Notes under the pieces: model-generated
Database searches by the model: none
The model's input: the letters and a program-made list of their open reading frames with translations, nothing else
What the model was told of the DNA's origin: nothing
Assembly: GCF_000377705.1 (NCBI RefSeq)
Contig: NZ_KB898632.1
Coordinates: 34,755-98,754 of the forward strand
DNA from: Salsuginibacillus kocurii DSM 18087
GTDB taxonomy: Bacteria; Bacillota; Bacilli; Bacillales; Marinococcaceae
Reading direction: 5' to 3'
Length of the DNA stretch: 64,000 nt
Position numbers and translations under genes: made by a program
Part shown: positions 41,961-50,362 of the stretch, piece after piece
Layout of the letters: each line of letters starts with the position of its first letter
Position numbering within the stretch: position 1 is the stretch's first letter

Positions 41961-42500
41961 TTAGGCTAAATGAACTTCTGCTAACCATTCGATCAATTGC
42001 TCGCGGTCGACCAATTCAACCTCGGTCGCTTGACTTAATTTATTTGCAGCTGTTGTGAAGCCTTGATTTGTGATGACGCAGGCTTCTTCTGCTTCGTAAT
42101 ACGCCTTGGCTGCATACACTTCCTGCAGCGGACGCAAGTCCACTTCTTCTTCGGCTTTTTCAGCTAACACGACGATTTTATGGCCGCGTTCATACAAAAT
42201 TAAATCAGCCCCGAAATCCTCTTTTTCTTTGGGCCGGGTCACGCGGTATCCTTCTTTTATATAAACCAATTCTAAGTGCTGCACAAATTGATCATGACTC
42301 ATCTGATCAATCGTTGTAATATCAGCACGCTTCACTTTCTGTTTGACAACAAATTGGCGCAGCAAGATCACCGTAACAGCGGCAGCCAGTAGGACAACAG
42401 CCGTAAACAAAAATCCAGCCAGGTCATCCGTTCCAATAAATGCAGTACCTAACAACAACAGCAATATAACAATAACAACACTATTAAACTTCCTATTCAT
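41961..42500 (-). CDS. Membrane-anchored Mrr-like nuclease-fold protein
   Basis: 179 residues: two N-terminal transmembrane helices (about 8-26 and 30-50) and a cytosolic domain of the restriction-endonuclease (Mrr_cat) type. The fold signature is SHDQFVQHLELVYIKEGYRV, DFGADLILYERGHKIVVLAEK (Asp plus E-x-K) and ITNQGFTTAANKLSQATEVE. Such proteins are widespread, and their nuclease activity is rarely shown. Transcribed alone. A role against foreign DNA is possible but not supported by neighbours. Confidence 0.85.
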   Translation of the reverse strand: MNRKFNSVVIVILLLLLGTAFIGTDDLAGFLFTAVVLLAAAVTVILLRQFVVKQKVKRADITTIDQMSHDQFVQHLELVYIKEGYRVTRPKEKEDFGADLILYERGHKIVVLAEKAEEEVDLRPLQEVYAAKAYYEAEEACVITNQGFTTAANKLSQATEVELVDREQLIEWLAEVHLA

Positions 42501-42628
42501 ACCTTGCTCCCTTAACCAAGTTTCATATTGTGCAAAACGGCTTGTCGCTAGGAGCGTAACATGCTGGCATTACCTCCGTGAAGTAAAACGATGATGGAAT
42601 CCTCCGCTTAGCCTGCTTTCATAAACAA

Positions 42629-42815
42629 ACAATGGTCATCAGCGGCGCGGCTTATGATGATAATGTAAGTAAAATCGAACGCCTTGCCCTTCAAAATGAT
42701 ACGCACGTCTTTGCAGAGGAGTTTAACGCGCTGGTCGCAAAACATTAATGTCGATATGATGGTGTTGAGCGAACACGGAGCACAAACCTTCGATGTCGAA
42801 TTTATAGTTCTAAGG
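42629..42815 (+). pseudogene. Frameshifted aspartokinase ACT-domain remnant
   Basis: Rightward reading gives MVISGAAYDDNVSKIERLAL then HVFAEEFNALVAKH and a stop. In the next frame it continues at once with INVDMMVLSEHGAQTFDVEF. Joined, this is the start of the regulatory ACT region of aspartate kinase (G-x-A-x-D-x-N-x-x-KI, then F-x-x-L-x-x-x-x-INVDM). A one-base shift near 42745 breaks it, and both the catalytic domain and the end are missing. A remnant of a lost aspartokinase gene. Confidence 0.7.
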
Positions 42816-42832
42816 AGGGGGCATGGGAGGCA

Positions 42833-42960
42833 ATTTGGACGTTTTTTCGAAAAAATGGACGAAATGAGCTTCAATTTGGACGTTTCGACAAAACTTTGTT
42901 ACACTTCGACAAATTTCTGTTACGTTTCGCCATATATTTGGACGTTTCTAAACTCTAAGC
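42833..42960 (+). repeat. TTGGACGTTTCGACAA-type repeat, copy 2
   Basis: Several TTTGGACGTTT and TTCGACAAA units: 42835, 42872, 42906 and 42939 areas. The core AATTTGGACGTTTCGACAA and CACTTCGACAAATTTCT match 32637-32685. It abuts the aspartokinase remnant. Confidence 0.6.
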
Positions 42961-43046
42961 TAATAATTTTCCAAGCACGAAATAAAAAAATACCACAGAA
43001 CATTGTTCTATGGCAGAAATTTCATCCTTTCTCTCTTTAAACAAAA

Positions 43047-43069
43047 GCAAGAGCTGATCCAGCCCTTGC
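43047..43069 (-). terminator. Terminator of the sugar ABC operon
   Basis: Stem GCAAG-N-GCTG / CAGC-N-CTTGC followed on the - strand by TTTTGTTT. Confidence 0.75.
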
Positions 43070-43106
43070 ATTTCCCTTACTTCTTAAATGAATTGAATTG
43101 GACCCA

Positions 43107-44072
43107 TTAATCTTTCTTCTTATTGTAAATCCGGTCCATCCCGACAGCAATTAAAAGTACGAGACCTGTAATCACCATTTGATAGAACTCGCCGACATTT
43201 AGAATGACAAGACCGTTGGCAAGCACCCCTAAAATAAGGACTCCTAGAAAGACACCAAGCAGTTTACCCTGGCCACCAAAGATGCTGACACCGCCTAATA
43301 CAACTGCGGTTACAACTTCTAGTTCAAACGCCTGCAGCGCGTTGGGCTGGCCGGAGTTTAAGCGTCCCAACAAAATTATTCCAGCAATACCACTACAGAA
43401 ACCAGAGGTCATATATACAAACATCTTCACTTTAAAAATGTTGATCCCGGACAAATGGGCCGCTTCTTGGTTGCCGCCTAAGGCGTAAATATGGCGTCCT
43501 AGCTTGGTCCGATAGAGAATAAACCATACGACAATAAAGACGATCGCCATGATGATGGCTGGTACTGGAATTTGCAGCACATGGCCGGTACCAATCCATC
43601 TCATCGTATCCGGAAAGTCGAAGACCGGATAGCCATCTGTGGAAACGAAAGCAGCTCCGCGCACGATCGTCATCATGCCAAGCGTTGTGATTAACGCTGG
43701 AATTCCGATTTTAGTAACGATTAAACCATTTACCATCCCAACTGTGGTACCAACAGCGACACCAATCAGCACTGCTAAAATCGGATCAATCCCGGCAGCC
43801 ATGGAAAGGGCGGCTATAACACTGGTTAATGCCACGTTGGAAGCTACCGACAAATCAATGCCGCCGATTAACAACACCATTGTCATGCCTGCCGCTATAA
43901 TCCCTAGCATAGCAGCCTGACGGATAATATTAATAAAATTGGAACCCGTTAAAAAGTTGTCAGACATTAAAGCAAAGAAGGCGATAAGGGCGATCAGTAC
44001 GAGAAGCAAGATGATTTCTTGGTTTATCTTAAAAGGAAGTTTTTGTGTTAGTGAAGAAGTGTTCTTGCTCAT
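43107..44072 (-). CDS. Sugar ABC transporter permease (RbsC-like)
   Basis: A 321-residue membrane protein of the BPD_transp_2 family, about 8-10 helices. Typical stretches: NIIRQAAMLGIIAAGMTMVL, IGGIDLSVASNVALTSVIAA, and AVVLGGVSIFGGQGKLLGVF, the last being the loop that contacts the ATPase. It pairs with the tandem ATPase and the binding protein upstream. Its start overlaps the ATPase stop by 4 bases. Regulator and motif context favour L-rhamnose as substrate, though ribose-type sugars cannot be excluded. Confidence 0.93.
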   Translation of the reverse strand: MSKNTSSLTQKLPFKINQEIILLLVLIALIAFFALMSDNFLTGSNFINIIRQAAMLGIIAAGMTMVLLIGGIDLSVASNVALTSVIAALSMAAGIDPILAVLIGVAVGTTVGMVNGLIVTKIGIPALITTLGMMTIVRGAAFVSTDGYPVFDFPDTMRWIGTGHVLQIPVPAIIMAIVFIVVWFILYRTKLGRHIYALGGNQEAAHLSGINIFKVKMFVYMTSGFCSGIAGIILLGRLNSGQPNALQAFELEVVTAVVLGGVSIFGGQGKLLGVFLGVLILGVLANGLVILNVGEFYQMVITGLVLLIAVGMDRIYNKKKD

Positions 44073-45571
44073 GATACGCCTCCTACATTGGATTTGTTTA
44101 ACGTTGCATAATGAAGAATTTTCTCCTGACTGGCTTCATCCCGCTCAAGGATGCCGGCCAGCTCTCCTTCATTCATGACAGCAATACGGTCAGATAGATT
44201 CATAATCTCGGTCATCTCCGAAGAAATCATCAAGATCGATTTCCCTCGCTCTAAAAGTTCGTCCATTAATTTATAGATTTCTTGTTTCGCACCTATGTCG
44301 ACCCCGCGGGTTGGTTCGTCAATCACTAAGATGTCCGCATCGGTAGCAAGCGTCTTAGCAATGACTAATTTCTGTTGATTCCCCCCACTCAGCTCCTGCG
44401 CATTTTGCCCGGCGTTGTACTTGATTTGCAGTTGTTCTTTATAATAATTGGCTACGTCTTTTTCTTTGGAAGCCTGCACGACAGAATTCTTGCAGATTTT
44501 GTCCAATGACGCTAACACAATATTGTTTTCACAAGATTGTGATAACACGAGCCCTTCATATTTACGATCCTCCGGTACAAGTCCGAGGCCGATCTGAATC
44601 GCTTTGTTCGGCGAAGTAATCTCGGTGAAGGTTTCACCTACTATTTCCACTTCGCCTTCATCGATTGGATAAACACCGTACAATGTTTTGGCAAGCTCAG
44701 TGCGTCCCGAGCCCAATAGTCCCGCCAAACCGACAATTTCTCCTTTTCTCAGGTCCAGTGATACATTCTTCACTTTTCCGTAGCTCGTAACATTTTTAAG
44801 AGATAGTACGACTTCATCCGTGTATTTTGACGTTCTTTCCGTAAGCTTTAATTCACGGCCAACCATCAATTTGATTAACTTATCATGGTCTAACTCGTGA
44901 ATGGGCTCAGTCGCAATGTACTGCCCATCTCTTAAAACGGTTACATAATCTGAAATCGCAAAAATCTCTTCAAATTTATGAGATATATAAATAATAGCGG
45001 TATTTTCTTGCTTGAGAGATTCAATCAATTCAAATAAAATTTTCACTTCTTCTTCTGTTAAAGCGGCTGTCGGTTCATCCATAATCAACACATCGGTTTC
45101 TTGCGACAACGCCTTTGCAATTTCCACGAGCTGCTGTTGAGCCACGGATAAATCTTTTACGAGATCTTCGGGTTTTATGTTCACTTTCATCCGGTCAAGA
45201 ATACTCTGAGCTGCTTTTTTGTTTTGCTTTATATCCACAAACGGGCCTTTTTTAATTTCCTTGCCCAGCATGATATTTTCATAGACAGTTAAATAAGGAA
45301 CGAGATTAAATTCTTGATAAATAATGCTGATTTTTTTCTCCGCTGATACTTTAGGGGAAAACTCGGTTAAGAATTCGCCATTAATTTTGACATGACCTTC
45401 ACTCGGTTCGATCGCTCCCGACAATGTTTTCATAAGAGTTGATTTCCCTGCTCCGTTTTCACCGGCAATAGTATGAACTTCGCCGGGGTAGATCTCTACA
45501 TTTACTTGATCAAGCGCTCTCGTACCTGGATAGATTTTGGAGACATTTTCAACTTCAATAATTGGATTCAC
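44069..45571 (-). CDS. Sugar ABC transporter ATPase, tandem (RbsA-like)
   Basis: 500 residues with two ABC domains. The first has Walker A GENGAGKST, signature LSVAQQQLVEIAKAL and Walker B VLIMDEPTAAL. The second has a degenerate P-loop GLLGSGRTE, signature LSGGNQQK and ILVIDEPTRGVD, as normal for RbsA/MglA/RhaT-type proteins. It starts at GTG 45571 after TAGGAGGTGG. A stem-loop between it and the binding-protein gene probably lowers its expression relative to that gene. Confidence 0.95.
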   Translation of the reverse strand: MNPIIEVENVSKIYPGTRALDQVNVEIYPGEVHTIAGENGAGKSTLMKTLSGAIEPSEGHVKINGEFLTEFSPKVSAEKKISIIYQEFNLVPYLTVYENIMLGKEIKKGPFVDIKQNKKAAQSILDRMKVNIKPEDLVKDLSVAQQQLVEIAKALSQETDVLIMDEPTAALTEEEVKILFELIESLKQENTAIIYISHKFEEIFAISDYVTVLRDGQYIATEPIHELDHDKLIKLMVGRELKLTERTSKYTDEVVLSLKNVTSYGKVKNVSLDLRKGEIVGLAGLLGSGRTELAKTLYGVYPIDEGEVEIVGETFTEITSPNKAIQIGLGLVPEDRKYEGLVLSQSCENNIVLASLDKICKNSVVQASKEKDVANYYKEQLQIKYNAGQNAQELSGGNQQKLVIAKTLATDADILVIDEPTRGVDIGAKQEIYKLMDELLERGKSILMISSEMTEIMNLSDRIAVMNEGELAGILERDEASQEKILHYATLNKSNVGGVS

Positions 45572-45591
45572 CTTGTTCCACCTCCTATAAA

Positions 45592-45611
45592 GAGGGCTTA
45601 AAAAAGCCCTC
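45592..45611 (-). other. Intergenic stem-loop between binding-protein and ATPase genes
   Basis: GAGGGCTT-AAAA-AAGCCCTC. In many sugar ABC operons such a hairpin protects the upstream message and sets a high ratio of binding protein to membrane parts. Confidence 0.65.
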
Positions 45612-45614
45612 TAC

Positions 45615-46631
45615 TTAGAAATCGTCAATGTTATCTTCACTAACGGGCTGCACTTCGATTTCATTTTCTTCTTCGTAATCTTCATCATTTAAGATGGCAT
45701 TTGTAACATCCATCAATGTTTCAGCTGTTAAGTCAGGCTGCTGATCGACAGTAAATTTGAGATGGCCGCCATCGCGAATCGCTTCAATTGCTTCAGGAAC
45801 TGCATCAATTCCACCCACGGCGAACTCCTCATCATCTAAGCCCGCAGCTTCGGCAGCGTTTGCCGCTCCAAGTGCACCCGCATCATTAAAGCTGAAAATC
45901 CCGACAAGATCAGGATTAGCCTGGATAAAGCCTTCAGATACTTCATAAGCTGCGTTCGGGTCACCGGCCTGCTGGTCCCCTACTACTTCAGCACCATCTG
46001 CTTGCTCTTTTATCCCATCAATGATACCTTCTTTACGGTCAATTACTTGTTCAATTTGATCAAAATTAATAATGCCGACTTCGCCAGCTCCATCATGTAC
46101 TTCATTAATCCAGTCTCCAGCCTGTTCACCGAGAGCTGTGCCCATGTCATATTCATCTGCTCCAACCCATGCATCTGCGTTCTCAAGCATGGTGGTATGG
46201 GCAATTACTGGTATGTCTGCTTCTGTCGCTTCGGTCACTGCATCATCAATGGCGTTTTGGTCAGTAGCAGTTACAATAATTGCGTCAACGCCTTGGGAAA
46301 CAAAATTTTGAATCGCGTCAATTTGTTGATTCACATCATCCTGCGGGTCATTAATAATCACTTCATACCCATCTTCTTCAGCAATGGCTTCCACATCTTC
46401 CGTTAGGGAAACAAAAAATGGATTTCCTAAATCCAACACACTCATTCCGATTCGGATGTCGGCGTCAGCATCTCCTACCTCTTCTGTTTCTCCTTCGGCT
46501 TCCTCTGTCTCTCCCCCGGTGTCTACATCTTCTGGATCTCCCCCTGCATCTTGTTCAGCGCCACAAGCTGTTAACCCGGCGACAAACAACAATCCAACTG
46601 TTGTCGAAATCAGTGAATGTTTACGTTTCAT
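45615..46631 (-). CDS. Sugar-binding lipoprotein of the ABC transporter (RbsB-like)
   Basis: 338 residues. Lipoprotein signal MKRKHSLISTTVGLLFVAGL followed by TAC (Cys 23). A very acidic linker rich in Glu, Asp and Gly (about 25-58) precedes a type I periplasmic-binding fold: IGMSVLDLGNPFFVSLTEDV, IVTATDQNAIDDAVTEATEA and IFSFNDAGALGAANAAEAAG. The overall acidity fits a protein exposed to high salt outside the cell. First gene of the operon, with a cre-like site and a DeoR-type motif upstream. Confidence 0.94.
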   Translation of the reverse strand: MKRKHSLISTTVGLLFVAGLTACGAEQDAGGDPEDVDTGGETEEAEGETEEVGDADADIRIGMSVLDLGNPFFVSLTEDVEAIAEEDGYEVIINDPQDDVNQQIDAIQNFVSQGVDAIIVTATDQNAIDDAVTEATEADIPVIAHTTMLENADAWVGADEYDMGTALGEQAGDWINEVHDGAGEVGIINFDQIEQVIDRKEGIIDGIKEQADGAEVVGDQQAGDPNAAYEVSEGFIQANPDLVGIFSFNDAGALGAANAAEAAGLDDEEFAVGGIDAVPEAIEAIRDGGHLKFTVDQQPDLTAETLMDVTNAILNDEDYEEENEIEVQPVSEDNIDDF

Positions 46632-46691
46632 CTGACAACCCCCTGAAAAAATTAATAGTACAAGAGCTTCATAGATTCATTGAACGCATGT

Positions 46692-46705
46692 TGTATCCGC
46701 TTTCA
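46692..46705. promoter_or_regulatory. Candidate CcpA (cre) site
   Basis: TGTATCCGCTTTCA agrees with the catabolite-response consensus TGWAANCGNTNWCA at all but one position. It lies 61 bases upstream of the sugar-binding protein gene, a place suited to glucose repression. Confidence 0.6.
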
Positions 46706-46770
46706 AATGACCATGAAGTATCGTGTGTTAGGTACATTATATTGGATTTATATGTTGATTTCAATCAATT

Positions 46771-46789
46771 ATTCAAAAATAAACAAAAT
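46771..46789. promoter_or_regulatory. Candidate DeoR (RhaR-like) operator at the transporter operon
   Basis: Leftward ATTTTGTTTATTTTTGAAT. A close pair of motifs, ATTTTGTTTTTGAAT and ATTTTATTTTTGATT, lies upstream of rhaEW (54126-54160). Position between the divergent transporter and deoR-type genes allows control of both. Confidence 0.5.
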
Positions 46790-46902
46790 GTTTTTCTTTG
46801 TTTCAAATATATTTATCTCAACAATTTCACTAATCTAATTGTTGTTTATGAAAAAATACGGTAGGATAAAGCTATAAAGAACTGTACTACAGGAGGATGC
46901 CC

Positions 46903-47700
46903 ATGCTTCGTAATGGTAACAGCCCGACAATTCATATTCGAAATGATCGACAGCGATCTATTTTGGAATATTTGGATCAACAACATAAAGTAAAAGTCAC
47001 TGAATTAAGCAAACAGTTTAACGTAACAGATGAAACAATTCGACGAGACCTTGAAACATTGGAACAAAACAACTTGTTAATACGCGTTCATGGCGGGGCT
47101 ATGAAACCGCAACAAGAAGGTTTTGAATTACCGATGATGGAACGGGAAGAAAAGAACTTTAAAGAGAAAGAAATGATTGCTCAAGAAGCGGCGGCCATGA
47201 TTGAAGAAGGTGACATCATTGCGCTTGACGCAAGCACCACCTGTACCCATTTAGCTAAAGCTTTAACTCATGAAACTCTTACAGTCATTACAAATTCAAT
47301 TTCTGTCACTGCTGAGCTGGCCAATAAATCACCACACATTCAAGTGATTTTAACGGGCGGCTATTTGCGCAGAGAGTCGATGTCTCTCGTCGGTTTTTCT
47401 TCCGATAAGATCATTGATGACTATCATATCAATAAGTTTTTTCTTTCCTGCAGCGCAGTAGATACAAGCTGGGGCTTAAGTGAGAGCCACGAAATGCAAA
47501 CGAATACTAAAAAGCGCATGAGCCAAATCTCCGATCGATTGATACTCCTGGCCGATAACAGTAAATTTCAGCGAAAATCCCTCGTTCATTTACTGCCTTT
47601 AAATCGTATTGATACCATCATCACCGATCATAAGCTTGACCCAGAAGCAGCTGCACTATTTAAAAAACAGGTGAACAATTTCAAACTTGCATCTGAATAA
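46903..47700 (+). CDS. DeoR-family sugar regulator (RhaR-like)
   Basis: About 265 residues. N-terminal winged helix (about 18-70) with RQRSILEYLDQQHKVKVTEL and VTDETIRRDLETLE then RVHGGAM; the C-terminal DeoRC sugar-phosphate sensor domain has IALDASTTCTHLAKAL, VITNSISVTAEL and ADNSKFQRKS. It is divergent from the sugar ABC operon and close to the rha genes, as rhaR is in B. subtilis. Expected ligand: a phosphorylated intermediate such as rhamnulose-1-phosphate. The ATG at 46903 is preferred because AGGAGG touches the one at 46897. Confidence 0.93.
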   Translation: MLRNGNSPTIHIRNDRQRSILEYLDQQHKVKVTELSKQFNVTDETIRRDLETLEQNNLLIRVHGGAMKPQQEGFELPMMEREEKNFKEKEMIAQEAAAMIEEGDIIALDASTTCTHLAKALTHETLTVITNSISVTAELANKSPHIQVILTGGYLRRESMSLVGFSSDKIIDDYHINKFFLSCSAVDTSWGLSESHEMQTNTKKRMSQISDRLILLADNSKFQRKSLVHLLPLNRIDTIITDHKLDPEAAALFKKQVNNFKLASE

Positions 47701-47769
47701 AAATAAATATGGATAATAGTGACGTTTTTTATAGGACCTTTCATGAGCGATCCATACAGTAAACTTGGT

Positions 47770-47800
47770 AAGGCCAAGCCTACGGCGTAGGCTTGGCCTT
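47770..47800. terminator. Strong hairpin after the DeoR gene
   Basis: A perfect 14-bp stem AAGGCCAAGCCTAC / GTAGGCTTGGCCTT with a 3-base loop. No long T run, so it may act as an mRNA end or a barrier. Confidence 0.6.
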
Positions 47801-47850
47801 AGTTGCGCATATACCGTTTCCTGCAACGATTTATACATTCTTACGGTGTA

Positions 47851-47898
47851 AAAAACCACCAGCCATGCCGCTCAAACAGCACAGCTGGTGGTTTTATT
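47851..47898. terminator. Intrinsic terminator, both directions
   Basis: AAAACCACCAGC (47852-47863) and GCTGGTGGTTTT (47884-47895), followed by ATTTATT on the + strand; T-rich on the - strand too. Confidence 0.8.
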
Positions 47899-47954
47899 TA
47901 TTGATTATAAAACGGTTGTAAAATGTAGTTACCTATTCTGATCTTGCCGTTCGG

Positions 47955-48112
47955 TTAGTTCTATCAAATGTGCGCCGGGGAATGCACCGCTACAGCGTAA
48001 ATCCGGGATCCGGTGGATGGGGACGGGGCCCCACCGCCCGGATCCTGAGAGAAGCGATGGGTTCGTTGGAACCTGAGCTTATGGCTGCTTACATTACCAA
48101 GCTTTTTTTCAG
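47955..48112 (+). ncRNA. Unassigned structured RNA candidate
   Basis: A GC-rich island in an AT-rich gap. It holds GGATCCGG...CCGGATCC with inner GGGG/CCCC pairing (about 48004-48050), a perfect GGTTC-GTTG-GAACC hairpin (about 48060-48078), and GAGCTT-ATGG...CC-AAGCTTTTTTT (about 48074-48112), which resembles an intrinsic terminator on the + strand. Frames on both strands give no plausible protein. No riboswitch or housekeeping RNA core that I know fits. Strand is inferred from the T run. Confidence 0.35.
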
Positions 48113-48296
48113 CCGCCAAGCAGAACCCCCCACGAACCCAAGCAGCTGTCCAAGTCGACAAATCCCGAGAAAAAATCAGCCTCATTCATGACTTTTTTGC
48201 CGACATTTATTGACTAACTAAACGCAACACTGTTTGTGCTTATTCTCTTCGGATACAGCCTTCTCTTTAATTAAACCTTAAAGTTCTTTAGCAGCT
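48113..48296. other. Noncoding stretch
   Basis: No gene, repeat or clear signal recognised. Confidence 0.3.
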
Positions 48297-48671
48297 CTAG
48301 TTTTTATTAAGAACTCTCAAATGTTCCACGATCGATTGTGGCGGGGCTGAATCTAATGTAATTCCATTTTGTGCCCAAACATTTACGTTATAACCCTCTC
48401 TCAGTTTTTCAATATTAATCTCATTTCCATCTTCATCATACATAAGATTATACTTAGGATTTTGCTCACTATAATTTCCAACTGAGAACCATACTTGAAA
48501 AGTCTCCTCTCCCTGCCCGACTAATGGGCCATGCCCTTCAACCAAGAACTTAGATTCTTCAACATCAATTTCCAAAACTTCACCTGATACATCAGGCTCA
48601 CTTTCTGGTGAAGCTGGAGAACACCCTAATAATAAGAAAATGCAAGTTATATACATTGTTAAGTCCTTCAT
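48297..48671 (-). CDS. Small lipoprotein, DUF3221/YobA-like
   Basis: 124 residues from ATG 48671 after AAAGGGG. The signal peptide MKDLTMYITCIFLLLGC gives a lipidated cysteine at residue 17. The mature domain (about 25-124), with VSGEVLEIDVEESKFLVEG and a late GYNVNVWAQNGITLDSAPPQ, is a small OB-like beta domain of the DUF3221/YobA type. Function unknown. Alone, between the structured island and the rha operon. Confidence 0.7.
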   Translation of the reverse strand: MKDLTMYITCIFLLLGCSPASPESEPDVSGEVLEIDVEESKFLVEGHGPLVGQGEETFQVWFSVGNYSEQNPKYNLMYDEDGNEINIEKLREGYNVNVWAQNGITLDSAPPQSIVEHLRVLNKN

Positions 48672-48818
48672 TGTGCATCCCCTTTGCATTATTTTTTTGC
48701 CATTATAGGATAAAAAATCTATTATTGATAGGGTGTTTACATTACCCTTAATTTTACAAATTACTCTAGAACTACATTGGAATACAAATGTCTCCTCGAT
48801 GTATACTCAGCATAAATC

Positions 48819-48845
48819 GAGCCGCGACCTTAGCGATCGCGGCTC
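48819..48845. terminator. Hairpin after the rha operon
   Basis: Arms GAGCCGCGA and TCGCGGCTC, 9 bp perfect. T-rich but not pure U tail in both directions. Confidence 0.6.
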
Positions 48846-48871
48846 CTTTATATAAAAGTGTAAGGGGGAAA

Positions 48872-50362
48872 CTATTTTGGGGTGGTGCTTAATAAGGCAA
48901 ATGGTGCATCGTAGCAAAACCATTCATATGCTTTTTGCCAGCTCTTTTCATCTTCCGGAAAATAATACTTCATGTCGGTCGATTTTAAAATGCGCAGCCT
49001 CGCTTCCGATAGACTTTCAATTTTCCCCATCCCCATCAAGGAAACTGACAAATTGCCAAGTGCGCTTCCTTCAGTCGGGCCTGCCCATACCGGCTTTCCT
49101 AAAGCATTTGCGGTAAATTGGCACAGCATTTCATTTTTGATGCCGCCTCCGACCATATGAAGGCCGTGCATTTCGTGCTGCGCTAATTCTTCCGTCCGCT
49201 CGAAGACGAAGCGGTATTTAAGCGCTAAGCTTTCCAAAATACAGCGCACAAATTCTCCTTTGGTTCGGGGTACAGGCTGCCCCGTCTCTTGACAAAATTC
49301 TTTAATTTGCTCCAGCATCGAAACTGGATTCAAAAATACCCGATCGTCTGGGTCGATTAGCGACCGAAAAGCTTCTGCCTGTGCAGCTTCAGCCAGTAAT
49401 ATGTTGTGGCTAACGTCTTCTTCCGTTTTCCACTCACTTCGGCACTCTTCCAAAATCCAGAGGCCCATAATGTTTTTTAACAAACGAAAGGTGTTTTCCA
49501 CGCCGCCTTCGTTGGTAAAGTTTTGCGCAAGCGTTGCTTCATTAATGACCGCTTCTTTCGTTTCAGTACCAATTAACGACCAGGTGCCGCAGCTTAAATA
49601 AGCAAACTGAGGGTCAAGCGCCGGCACGCCGGCCACGGCAGAAGCCGTATCATGTTCACCTGTTGTCATTACTGGCAGCGGCGGCACATCGAGCTCTTCA
49701 CATATTTCATCCGTCAGCGTTCCTACCTTTGTGCCTGGCTGCACGACTTCAGGGAACAGGTCTATGGAGACGCCAATTTTATTCAATAATTCCTCATCCC
49801 AAGTCATTGTTTTCGGATTAAAGAGTTGGGTGGTGGTGGCATTCGTGAATTCACTTACTTTGTTCCCGGTTAAAAAATACCGGATGAGATCGGGGATTAA
49901 AAGCAGGGTGTCTGCTTCTTGCAGCAAAATCGAATCGGCTTCTTTTAACGCCCGCAGCTGATAGATCGTGTTAAATGGCAGAAACTGAATGCCGGTACGG
50001 TAGAAAATATCTTCGCGGCTGATGATGCTCTCATGCACGTGTTCCATAACTCCGTCCGTGTGATGGTCTCTGTAATGATATGGGTTGCCCAAGAGTTCAC
50101 CATTTTTACTTAACAACCCGAAATCCACCGCCCACGTATCAATGGAGACCGCTTCAATCTGATGACCGCCGTGATGAGCTTTGCGGATCCCTTCTTTGAT
50201 TTCAAAGAAAAGCCGCAGAATATCCCAATGCAAATGACCGTTTGCTTGGACCGGATCATTGGAAAAACGATGGACTTCTTTTATAGCCATTTTATTATCA
50301 GAGGTATCGCCTATTACAGCACGTCCGCTGCCTGCCCCAATATCAAACGCTAAGACACTCAC
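48872..50362 (-). CDS. rhaB: Rhamnulokinase
   Basis: A 496-residue FGGY-family kinase that phosphorylates L-rhamnulose to rhamnulose-1-phosphate with ATP. Conserved pieces: FDIGAGSGRAVIGD (phosphate 1), SIDTWAVDFGLL (catalytic Asp region), TTGEHDTASAVAGVPA, SCGTWSLIGTE and HMVGGGIKNEMLCQFTANAL. Length matches RhaB. GTG start overlaps the rhaI stop (GTGA). Last gene of the rhaEW-ASRT-rhaI-rhaB operon. Confidence 0.95.
   Translation of the reverse strand: MSVLAFDIGAGSGRAVIGDTSDNKMAIKEVHRFSNDPVQANGHLHWDILRLFFEIKEGIRKAHHGGHQIEAVSIDTWAVDFGLLSKNGELLGNPYHYRDHHTDGVMEHVHESIISREDIFYRTGIQFLPFNTIYQLRALKEADSILLQEADTLLLIPDLIRYFLTGNKVSEFTNATTTQLFNPKTMTWDEELLNKIGVSIDLFPEVVQPGTKVGTLTDEICEELDVPPLPVMTTGEHDTASAVAGVPALDPQFAYLSCGTWSLIGTETKEAVINEATLAQNFTNEGGVENTFRLLKNIMGLWILEECRSEWKTEEDVSHNILLAEAAQAEAFRSLIDPDDRVFLNPVSMLEQIKEFCQETGQPVPRTKGEFVRCILESLALKYRFVFERTEELAQHEMHGLHMVGGGIKNEMLCQFTANALGKPVWAGPTEGSALGNLSVSLMGMGKIESLSEARLRILKSTDMKYYFPEDEKSWQKAYEWFCYDAPFALLSTTPK

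Noticed and set aside
42608..42874. 88-codon leftward frame
   Set aside because: It is antisense to the aspartokinase remnant, has no binding site, and is cysteine-rich in a random way.
47955..48112. TPP or cobalamin riboswitch
   Set aside because: CTGAGA and GAACCTGA occur, but the order and spacing of the other conserved blocks do not fit, and the following gene is on the opposite strand.
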